DNA of 64,000 bases. Origin: Erythrobacter aurantius. Lineage in GTDB: Bacteria; Pseudomonadota; Alphaproteobacteria; Sphingomonadales; Sphingomonadaceae. The position numbers and the translations under genes are program-made. The notes beneath the pieces are model-generated. The model was not told where the DNA came from, did not search any database, and saw only the letters and a list, made by a program, of their open reading frames with translations. Numbering within the stretch: the stretch's first letter is position 1; each line of letters opens with the position of its first letter. The stretch lies in assembly GCF_023823125.1 (NCBI RefSeq), contig NZ_CP090949.1:992001-1056000 (forward strand). Reading direction: 5' to 3'. Positions 44,567-52,191 of this stretch are shown here, piece by piece.

Positions 44567-47203
44567 ATGCGAAAACTGACCGGCCGGATCGCGGCTCTCC
44601 TTGCTCTTTTCTCAGCAGCGCTGGTATCTCCTTCAGGCGCGGGCCATGCGCAATCCTTTCTCGATGCGGAATTCGATCCGGCGATCCCGACGCTGACGCA
44701 AACCGTCGGCCATGCCCCGGGCACCCGCATCACCTCGCCCGAAGAGGCCAATCGCTATCTCGACGCGCTCGCCGCCGCCGCGCCTGAGCGGGTGAAGAAG
44801 GTGCAATATGCGACAAGCTGGGAAGGGCGCCCGCTGCATTACCTGATCCTGACGAGCCCCGAAAACATGGCGCGGCTCGATGCGATCCGGGCCGATCTTG
44901 CCAATATCGCCGCCGGGCGCCCCGGCAACGGATCGGCGCTGCCGGTCACATGGCTTGCCTATTCGGTCCACGGCAATGAAATCTCTTCAACCGACGCCGC
45001 GCTGATGACGGCCTATCACCTGCTCGCCGCGCGCAATGATCCGCGCGCTCAGCAGATTCTTTCCGAAACCATCCTTGTCATCGATCCGCTGCAAAACCCC
45101 GATGGCCGCGCGCGCTTCGTCAATCATTTCCGAGGTGCTGTCGGCATTGAACCCGCGGGCGACCGGCAGGCCGCCGAGCATGACGAGACCTGGCCCAGCG
45201 GACGGGTCAACCACTACATGTTCGATCTCAACCGCGACTGGTTCACTCTCAGCCAGCCCGAAACGCAGGGCAAGGTCGCCGCGATCCGCGAATGGAACCC
45301 GGTGGTGGTGGTCGACATCCACGAAATGAGCGGGGACGACACCTATTTCTTCTCCCCTGCCGCCGATCCGATCAACCCCAACATCACCGCCGCCCAGCGC
45401 CGCGCCTATGAAATCATCGGACGCAACAATGCGGGCTATTTTGATGCAATGGGCGAACCCTATTTCACTCGCGAAGTCTATGACCTGTTCTACCCCGGAT
45501 ATGGCGACACGTGGAACACGCATCAGGGCGCGATCGGCAGCACCTATGAACAGGGATCGTCGCGCGGGCTGGTATGGGATCGGCGCGACGGCACAAGGCT
45601 GACCTATGCCGATACGGTGCGCAACCACTTCGTCGCGAGCATCTCAACCGCCGAAGCCGTGGCCCGCAACGCCGACCGTTTCCTGACCGATTTCGCTGAC
45701 TATCGTGCCGCCAACGCGCGCGGTGCGGCGGGCACTGGCAGCTATGTGATCGATCTGGCAAAGAGCCGCTGGAACGCGGAAAACCTTGGCCGCCGCCTTG
45801 CCGCGCAAGGGATCGAAGTGCGCCGCCGCGAAGGCCCAGTCACCGTATGCGGTCGCAATTATCCCAAGGGCTACATCGCCGTTCCTCAGGCGCAGCCCGC
45901 CGCGCGGCTGGTGCGCAGCCTGCTGGATCGGGACACCGCCCTGCCGCCCGATTTCGTGGCCAAGCAGGAACAACGCCGTTCCGAAGACCTGCCGCACGAA
46001 CTCTACGACGTCACCGCATGGTCTGTCGGGTTGATGTCGGGGGTCGATGTTGCGGTGTGCGCAGGTTCCGCACCCGGAGATGCGCTTTCGGGCAGCACCC
46101 CCGTCACCCCGGTTGAGGAAGGCGCAGGCGATTTCGCCATCGCCGTGCCGTGGACCGACAGCGGTCAGGCCCGGCTTGTTACCCTCGCCCTGCGCGAAGG
46201 GATCGAGGCGCGCAGCACCGACGAAGCCTTCACCAAGAACGGCCGCTCTTACCCGCGCGGCACGGTGATCTTCCCCGCGCGCATGAACTCGCCAGAAAAA
46301 ATGGCGCGTCTGCGCGAACTGGCGCGCGAAGTGGGTGCATCCACCGTCGCTTTCGAAGACAGCTGGGTAGAGGATGGGCCGAACCTCGGCAGCGAATCCT
46401 TTGTCCGCCTGACTTTACCGAAGGTCGCAATTGCATGGGACGAAGGCGTCTCGCAATTGAGCGCGGGCGCGATGCGTTATGTACTTGAGAGGCGGCTGGG
46501 CCTGCCGGTGGTGCCGATCCGCACCAATCGTTTCGCCCGCGCCGACCTGTCCGATTATGACGTGGTTCTGATCCCCGATGGGTCCCCGCGCGGCGATCTG
46601 GGCGAAGGCGGAATTGCGACGTTGCGCAGCTTTGTCGAACGCGGCGGCGTGCTGGTTGCGGTCGGCGGCAGCCTTGGCGCGCTGACCGGTGGTGACACGC
46701 CGCTGCTTTCGGTCAAGCGTGAGGCTGCACTGGGCCGTGATCCGTCAAAGGCGAAAGGCGATGACGAGGCGGCGCTTGCCGAAGCGGTCGAAATCGGCAG
46801 CGAGGCGGAATACCGCGAAGCCATCGCCGATCAGGGGGCGCTGCCTGATACGCTGCCCGGCGCGCTGCTCAACACCGTGGCCGATACCGAGCATTTCCTG
46901 TCCGCCGGATATGATGCGGGCGCGGTGGTGCTGGCCAGCGGATCGCAGATCTACACTCCGCTTGACCGGGCAAAGGGCGCGAACGTGCTGCGCTTCGCCA
47001 GTGCAGACCGCCTGATTGCCAGCGGATATGTGTGGGACGAAAACCGCCGCCAGCTGGCGTTCAAGCCGTATCTGATGGCGGAACCGACCGGAGACGGGCT
47101 GACGATCGCTTTCGCCCACGATCCGGCCACCCGCGCCTATCTCGACGGGCTCGATCTGCTGCTGGCCAACGCCGTGCTGATCGCGCCGTCGCGCGTGCGG
47201 TAG
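44567..47203 (+). CDS. M14 family zinc carboxypeptidase-like protein, exported
   Basis: 878 residues from ATG 44567 with a signal peptide ending near GHAQS. The M14 zinc ligands are H135-x-x-E138 (SVHGNEIS) and H252 (VDIHEMSG); MFDLNRDWF supplies the substrate-binding Arg. About 450 residues follow the catalytic domain, with a GATase-like PDGSPRGDLGEGG segment and a beta-rich end, a long layout known in bacterial M14 relatives. It probably trims peptides in the periplasm or outside the cell. The adjacent large TonB receptor may import the products. The catalytic Glu equivalent to Glu270 of carboxypeptidase A cannot be assigned by eye. Confidence 0.88.
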   Translation: MRKLTGRIAALLALFSAALVSPSGAGHAQSFLDAEFDPAIPTLTQTVGHAPGTRITSPEEANRYLDALAAAAPERVKKVQYATSWEGRPLHYLILTSPENMARLDAIRADLANIAAGRPGNGSALPVTWLAYSVHGNEISSTDAALMTAYHLLAARNDPRAQQILSETILVIDPLQNPDGRARFVNHFRGAVGIEPAGDRQAAEHDETWPSGRVNHYMFDLNRDWFTLSQPETQGKVAAIREWNPVVVVDIHEMSGDDTYFFSPAADPINPNITAAQRRAYEIIGRNNAGYFDAMGEPYFTREVYDLFYPGYGDTWNTHQGAIGSTYEQGSSRGLVWDRRDGTRLTYADTVRNHFVASISTAEAVARNADRFLTDFADYRAANARGAAGTGSYVIDLAKSRWNAENLGRRLAAQGIEVRRREGPVTVCGRNYPKGYIAVPQAQPAARLVRSLLDRDTALPPDFVAKQEQRRSEDLPHELYDVTAWSVGLMSGVDVAVCAGSAPGDALSGSTPVTPVEEGAGDFAIAVPWTDSGQARLVTLALREGIEARSTDEAFTKNGRSYPRGTVIFPARMNSPEKMARLRELAREVGASTVAFEDSWVEDGPNLGSESFVRLTLPKVAIAWDEGVSQLSAGAMRYVLERRLGLPVVPIRTNRFARADLSDYDVVLIPDGSPRGDLGEGGIATLRSFVERGGVLVAVGGSLGALTGGDTPLLSVKREAALGRDPSKAKGDDEAALAEAVEIGSEAEYREAIADQGALPDTLPGALLNTVADTEHFLSAGYDAGAVVLASGSQIYTPLDRAKGANVLRFASADRLIASGYVWDENRRQLAFKPYLMAEPTGDGLTIAFAHDPATRAYLDGLDLLLANAVLIAPSRVR

Positions 47204-47553
47204 GAAGATGCGGTGGGGCGGGTGGCCGTGTGGGCTGCCCGCGCTGTCCTACATGAGCTCGCCTGAGTACATGATGGTGGATGGCCACCCTTTACTACCC
47301 CGCTTTCCAAGCCGTCCCGCGCGCCTTTGCGGGTAACACTTGCACGCGCGAAACGCGACGGTTTGCGGGCCGAAACAGTGACACTTTCCCGCCCAAAGGT
47401 GACACTTGGCCGGTTTCGGGTGACACTTGGGCTGCAAGGGTGACAGTTTGCGCCCGAAAGGGTGACACTATCGGGCTATTTTGCCTGGACAGTGTTCCAC
47501 CTGTTCCAGGCTGTAGGGATTGGGCAGGGGTACGGGCCGAATCAGACGGCTTG
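47204..47553. other. Non-coding region with a repeat array
   Basis: 350 bp between the M14 peptidase and the TpsB-type gene. It contains the seven-copy GTGACAC array (47333-47468) and a 9-bp hairpin CCTGGACAG / CTG(T)TCCAGG at 47484-47510, just beyond the end of the TpsB gene on the minus strand; the hairpin lacks a T-run, so it is not a convincing terminator. No gene is supported. Confidence 0.6.
47333..47468 (+). repeat. Seven-copy array, GTGACAC-type, 20-23 bp period
   Basis: Copies start at 47333 (GTAACAC), 47355 (GCGACGG), 47378, 47399, 47420 (GTGACAC), 47440 (GTGACAG) and 47462 (GTGACAC), spaced 22, 23, 21, 21, 20 and 22 bp. Many continue with TTTG/TTGG-C. The period is two helical turns, so all copies face one side of the DNA. 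It resembles the multi-site ends of IS21-family elements, but no transposase gene is nearby; alternatively it is a protein-binding array. Confidence 0.75.
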
Positions 47554-49224
47554 TCAGAACGACTGCTGGACGCGCAGGTTCACCAGCGGGCCGTCGCTGT
47601 CGCTGTCGAAGCGCGGACCGGACAGCGGAACTGCCACTTCGACGCCCAGATCAAGGTCACGCGTCAGGTCAAGCCGTACACCGCCCCCTGCAGAAGCCAG
47701 CGAGCCGCCGCCAAGCCCGTCTTCGAGGTTGGAGACTACGCCGCCATCGGCATAGGCATAGACCTGCGCGCGCGGCAGCCAGAACCCCTTGCCCCGGATG
47801 TCATAGCGCAATTCGCCATAGCCCATGATGCCCCGGTCCCCGGCGCGTTCGTTGAAGTTGCAGCCGCGCAGGAACGACGGCCCGCCAAGCCCGATGTCCT
47901 CTGTCGCCAGCACCGGATCGGTTGCCAGCTGTCCGCGCGCGGCGAGCGCGATCGAAAGTGGGCCGCTGATCTGGCGATCCCACGAGGCCCAGCCATAGAA
48001 GGAGGTGAAATCAGTCGATGCGTCGAGCCGCGAAGCCGGCGGATCGCCCGGACGGGTGGCGGACAGGATGTTCAGGCCGCGCGAGACGGTGAAGCGTCCG
48101 CGATAATTGCCCCCGGCCAGTCGGCCACGGGTATAGATCCCTGCGCGCACCACCGGTACCCGGTCGCGTCGGGCGAGCGTGCCTGCGCGGTCTTGCCTGA
48201 GATCGGTCACTTCGAATTCGCCGATCACCCAGACGCTCGCATTGCGGCTGCGCAGCAGCGGATAGCTCGCCTCGATCCCGGCGCGCCAGAACTGCCCTTC
48301 GATATCGCGATCGGTCAGGAAGTCGCCCGGATCGGTGGAGGAATAGGACAGGTGCGCTCCCAACTCGAGCCCGCTGGCGTCCACCACAATACGGTAGGAA
48401 GCACGGGCGAATTGCAGCTCGGACGGCGGCAGCGGAGTGGTACCGAAGCTGAGGTCAACTTCGTCCGCGGAAGCAAGCAGGCCGTTGAGGTCGACGGAGA
48501 TGCGCCCGCGGATCGGGCCGACAGGTTCGGAGCCGTCATTCGAAAGTTCGACGGCGGCATAGGCGTGAGAACGTCGCGCGCGCACGATGAGGACGCCGGT
48601 GTCCCCTTCGCGCTCAAACCGGGAATCGAGAATGCGCACGCCGGAAATGTCGTCGGCAAGCAGGATGTGCCGCTCAAGCTCTGCGCGGGTAACAGGCTTG
48701 CCCGCCGCGAGAGGGGCAAGCTGACGCCGTATCGCAGGCTCGTCCGCGCCTTCGATGCGGATCGTGTCGACCCGGCCTTCGTCCAGCTCGACCCGCAGCA
48801 CGCCGAGCGAAAGCCCCTGTGGCGGGATCGAGGCGGTGGCAAAGACGTGTCCCGCATCGCGCGCCCGGCGGGCGATCGCGTCGGCAAGTTCGGCAAGGTC
48901 GGACTGCGCCAGCGGGCGCGAGGTGTATCGCTCGATCAGGTCGACGAAGTGCGAATCGGGCAGCGCCTCGTTCCCGTCGATAATGATCGATCCGATCGTA
49001 AGCCGTTCCTCGTTAGCCTGCGTTTGGGCAACACGGCTGGCCTGGCCTGTGCGAACGCGCGGCGACTGGTCAGCGGAATCGCTGCGCTGCTCCTCGGCGG
49101 AGGCCCGGTCCAGTTCCTCGGTCTGGTCGAACGCATCTTGCGCCGACACGGGATGGGCAATCCCGATGGCGGACAAAAGCAAGAACAGGCGCCAGCGCCT
49201 AATCAGGGGCATACTTACAGACAT
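47554..49224 (-). CDS. ShlB/FhaC/HecB-type outer-membrane translocator (TpsB)
   Basis: 556 residues from ATG 49224 with a signal peptide (HPVSAQ). Two POTRA domains follow, the first around RLTIGSIIIDGNEALPDSHFVDLI and LGVLRVELDEGRVDTIRIEG, and then a 16-strand barrel. The conserved loop motif appears as PSFLRGCNFNERAGDRG (equivalent to V-R-G-[FY] of FhaC). TpsB proteins move one partner protein through the outer membrane in two-partner secretion. No typical TpsA (with the haemagglutination domain) is next to it; the FecR-repeat protein and the 1547-residue protein of this cluster are possible cargo. It is divergent from the FecR gene over 120 bp. Confidence 0.9.
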   Translation of the reverse strand: MSVSMPLIRRWRLFLLLSAIGIAHPVSAQDAFDQTEELDRASAEEQRSDSADQSPRVRTGQASRVAQTQANEERLTIGSIIIDGNEALPDSHFVDLIERYTSRPLAQSDLAELADAIARRARDAGHVFATASIPPQGLSLGVLRVELDEGRVDTIRIEGADEPAIRRQLAPLAAGKPVTRAELERHILLADDISGVRILDSRFEREGDTGVLIVRARRSHAYAAVELSNDGSEPVGPIRGRISVDLNGLLASADEVDLSFGTTPLPPSELQFARASYRIVVDASGLELGAHLSYSSTDPGDFLTDRDIEGQFWRAGIEASYPLLRSRNASVWVIGEFEVTDLRQDRAGTLARRDRVPVVRAGIYTRGRLAGGNYRGRFTVSRGLNILSATRPGDPPASRLDASTDFTSFYGWASWDRQISGPLSIALAARGQLATDPVLATEDIGLGGPSFLRGCNFNERAGDRGIMGYGELRYDIRGKGFWLPRAQVYAYADGGVVSNLEDGLGGGSLASAGGGVRLDLTRDLDLGVEVAVPLSGPRFDSDSDGPLVNLRVQQSF

Positions 49225-49345
49225 ATACGTAGTCCCCTAGGCGCCCACCCCCTAAGAAATCGTCAAATCATCAAAAAATTAACCACCCCAGCTTACCAAC
49301 AGGCAAATAATCAGAGCGTATGCAGGCTAACGGAGGACTATCTAA
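49205..49345. promoter_or_regulatory. Divergent promoter region of tpsB-like and FecR genes
   Basis: About 120 bp, unusually AT-rich in its middle (AAAATTAACC). Two CCCCTA motifs about 17 bp apart lie near 49235 and 49250, close to the TpsB start, and may be regulator half-sites. A good GGAGGA ribosome site precedes the FecR gene. No clear -10 can be assigned. Confidence 0.4.
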
Positions 49346-52170
49346 TGTCTACATTGCGTCGCTCACTTCTGCCTGTCGCTCTGCTGCTTTCCAGCACGAG
49401 CGCGTTTGCCCAATCCGGACCGTGGACGGTCACCGAAACGCGTGGGGATGTCCTCATCCGCACGCCTAACGGTGAACGCGTTGCGAAGCGCGGCGAGACG
49501 CTGACCGCGGGCCACCAGGTGGTGACCGGGAGCGGCGGCAACGCCACGATCGTCCGCGGGCAGGAATTCGTGACCGTGCGACCCAATTCGCGCATCACCA
49601 TCGTCCCGCGCGAGCGTGAACGCGGTGTCATCCAGATCATTCAGGATTTCGGCAGCGCGCTCTTCAACGTGGGCAAGCAGCAGAATCCGCACTTCGGCGT
49701 AGACACTCCGTACCTCGCGGCTGTGGTCAAAGGCACCACCTTCTCCATTACGGTGAGCGAAGAAGGTGCCTCGATGCAGGTCACCGAAGGCGCAGTGGAA
49801 GCATCAACCGTCGATGGCGGCGCGCGTGACCTGGTGCGTCCGGGTGAAGTAGCGATGATCGCGGCGGGTGACCGGTTCCGCCTGAATATCGAAGGCGATG
49901 TTCCGCGCCAGATCGATTCGCCGCAACGCGCAGTTACGACACCTGCCCCGGCGGCTGCTGCAGCAGCAGCGGCTACTTCCTCGGGCAATTCCGTGGCAGC
50001 TCCGCAGGCGACTTCGCAACAAGTGACGCCTGCCGCCAACGGCAATGCCGGTGGCAACGGCCAGAGCGCATCTGCGCCGGGAGCGCCTGTCGCCGCAGCG
50101 CGCCGGGCCGCAATCACCAGCCCGGTGGCCAGCTCCAATTCGAACCTTGCCGAACTCACTGGCGGGCTTGTCAGCGGCGAAGTCGAAGCCTCGATCGAGG
50201 TTGCCGCGGTTCAGTCGAGCTCCAGCAGCGGCACTGAAGAGGCAATCGCAGACACCAGCGTGACAGCGGCAAGCGCATCTGCGGATACCCGCAGGAATGA
50301 AGCCGCCGGATCGAATGGCAATGCCGGCGGCAACGGGAATGCCGGCGGTGCGAACGACGGCTCTGCCGATAACGGCAACTCGGGCAGCAACAGCAACGCT
50401 GGTGACAACGGCAACGGGAACGGCAACGGCAATTCCGGTGGCGCTGACGACGGCTCGGACGAAGCGCCGGGCAACAGCGGCGGTAACAGCAACGCTGGCG
50501 GCAATGGCAACGCTAGCGGCAATGGCGGCGGTGCCGACGACGGTGCTGGCGATGGCGCAGACGAGGCCCCGGGTAACAGCGGCAACGGAAACGCTGGCGG
50601 CAACGGCAACGGCAACGGCAATTCGGACGGCGCTGACGATGGCTCGGACGAAGCACCGGGCAACAGCGGCGGTAACAGCAACGCTGGCGGCAACGGCAAC
50701 GGCAATTCGGACGGCGCTGACGATGGCTCGGACGAAGCACCGGGCAACAGTGGCAACAGCAACGCTGGCGGCAACGGCAACGGCAATTCGGACGGCGCTG
50801 ACGATGGCTCGGACGAAGCACCGGGCAACAGTGGCAACAGCAACGCTGGTGGCAATGGCAACGGCAATTCGGACGGCGCTGACGACGGCTCGGACGAAGC
50901 GCCGGGCAATAGCGGCAACAGCAACGCTGGTGGCAATGGCAACGGGAATGGCAACGGCAACGCAGGCCCGGATGACGACATCGATGACGGCAACGACGAT
51001 CTGAACAATTGCGTTGGCAATCTCGATGGTGGGCTCTGTCTCAATCAGGGCAGCATTGACGACGATAACCCGGGCAACAGCGGCGGCAATGGCAACGCTG
51101 GCGGCAACGGCAACGGCAATGGCAACGGCAACGGTGCTGACGACGGTACCGACAACGGTGCTGATGAAGGTCCGGGCAACAGCGGCGGCAATGGCAACGC
51201 TGGCGGGAACGGCAATGGCAACGGCAACGGTGCTGACGACGGTACCGACAACGGTGCTGACGAAGGTCCGGGCAACAGCGGCGGCAACGGCAACGCTGGC
51301 GGCAACGGCAACGGAAACGGTGCTGACGACGGCACCGACAACGGTGCTGACGAAGGCCCGGGTAACAGCGGCGGCAATGGCAACGCTGGCGGGAACGGCA
51401 ATGGCAACGGCAACGGTGCTGACGACGGCACCGACAACGGTGCCGATGAAGGCCCGGGTAACAGCGGTGGCAATGGCAATGCTGGCGGCAACGGCAACGG
51501 TGCTGACGACGGTACCGACACTGGCGCCGATGAAGGCCCAGGTAACAGCGGCGGCAATGGCAACGCTGGTGGCAATGACAACGGTGCTGACGACGGTACC
51601 GACACTGGCGCTGACGAAGGCCCGGGTAACAGCGGCGGCAATGGCAACGCTGGCGGCAATGACAACGGTGCTGACGACGGTACCGACACTGGCGCTGACG
51701 AAGGCCCGGGTAACAGCGGTGGCAATGGCAACGCTGGCGGCAACGGCAACGGTGCTGACGACGGTACCGACGATGGTGCTGACAGTGGCGCTGATGAAGG
51801 CCCAGGTAACAGCGGCGGCAATGGCAACGCTGGTGGCAATGACAACGGTGCTGACGACGCTACCGACGATGGTGCTGACAGTGGCGCTGATGAAGGCCCC
51901 GGCAACGGCAACGGCAATGGCAACGCAGGCGGCAACGGCAACGGCAATGCCGGCGGTGCTGACGAAGGCTTGGACGAAGAACCCCTAGTCGATGACCCTG
52001 CCGCCGACGATGGTAGCGCGGATGCCGGCGTTGACGCTGGCGCCGACGACGGCGTCGAAGATCCCGCCGCCGATGATGGCGACGATCGCGGCAATGGCAA
52101 TGGCGGTGATCGCGGCAACGGCAATGGCCGCGGGCCGACCGGTCTTGATGATGGCCGCATCCTTGCCTGA
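49345..52170 (+). CDS. FecR-domain exported protein with long Gly/Asn/Asp repeat tract
   Basis: 941 residues from ATG 49345 (GGAGGA upstream). A signal peptide ends near SAFAQ. The FecR domain (residues ~35-160) includes GDVLIRTPNGERVAKRGE, GGNATIVRGQEFVTVRPNS and VKGTTFSITVSEEGASMQVTEGAV. An Ala/Gln linker leads to residues ~322-872, made of tandem units rich in Gly, Asn and Asp, with one Cys pair in a central linker (NNCVGNLDGGLC), and a short acidic, then basic tail. No transmembrane helix after the signal, so this is not an anti-sigma FecR; the protein is periplasmic or at the surface. The acidic repeat may bind Ca2+. Its partners are the TpsB-like and EAL genes beside it. Confidence 0.85.
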   Translation: MSTLRRSLLPVALLLSSTSAFAQSGPWTVTETRGDVLIRTPNGERVAKRGETLTAGHQVVTGSGGNATIVRGQEFVTVRPNSRITIVPRERERGVIQIIQDFGSALFNVGKQQNPHFGVDTPYLAAVVKGTTFSITVSEEGASMQVTEGAVEASTVDGGARDLVRPGEVAMIAAGDRFRLNIEGDVPRQIDSPQRAVTTPAPAAAAAAAATSSGNSVAAPQATSQQVTPAANGNAGGNGQSASAPGAPVAAARRAAITSPVASSNSNLAELTGGLVSGEVEASIEVAAVQSSSSSGTEEAIADTSVTAASASADTRRNEAAGSNGNAGGNGNAGGANDGSADNGNSGSNSNAGDNGNGNGNGNSGGADDGSDEAPGNSGGNSNAGGNGNASGNGGGADDGAGDGADEAPGNSGNGNAGGNGNGNGNSDGADDGSDEAPGNSGGNSNAGGNGNGNSDGADDGSDEAPGNSGNSNAGGNGNGNSDGADDGSDEAPGNSGNSNAGGNGNGNSDGADDGSDEAPGNSGNSNAGGNGNGNGNGNAGPDDDIDDGNDDLNNCVGNLDGGLCLNQGSIDDDNPGNSGGNGNAGGNGNGNGNGNGADDGTDNGADEGPGNSGGNGNAGGNGNGNGNGADDGTDNGADEGPGNSGGNGNAGGNGNGNGADDGTDNGADEGPGNSGGNGNAGGNGNGNGNGADDGTDNGADEGPGNSGGNGNAGGNGNGADDGTDTGADEGPGNSGGNGNAGGNDNGADDGTDTGADEGPGNSGGNGNAGGNDNGADDGTDTGADEGPGNSGGNGNAGGNGNGADDGTDDGADSGADEGPGNSGGNGNAGGNDNGADDATDDGADSGADEGPGNGNGNGNAGGNGNGNAGGADEGLDEEPLVDDPAADDGSADAGVDAGADDGVEDPAADDGDDRGNGNGGDRGNGNGRGPTGLDDGRILA
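50308..51960 (+). repeat. Coding minisatellite in the FecR-domain gene
   Basis: Two sets of tandem units. Set 1 (about six copies of ~28-33 residues, core GADDGSDEAPGNSG) and set 2 (nine copies of 28-34 residues, core GNSGGNGNAGGN then GADDGTDNGADEGP) are joined by a Cys-containing linker. Unit length varies by GN dipeptides, as expected from slipped-strand changes in frame. Confidence 0.9.
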
Positions 52171-52191
52171 GAATGAGCCTGCCCTGACTAG

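Noticed and set aside
47333..47468. A full IS21-type insertion sequence
   Set aside because: Only the repeat array is present; no istA/istB-like gene is visible within the window on either side.
47281..49344. Plus-strand open frame continuous with the FecR gene
   Set aside because: It lies over the TpsB-type gene on the other strand; the signal peptide and ribosome site at 49345 fix the true start.
50308..51960. CRISPR-like repeat array
   Set aside because: The repeats are in frame, vary in length by codon multiples, have no unique spacers and encode a Gly/Asn/Asp tract; no cas gene is near.
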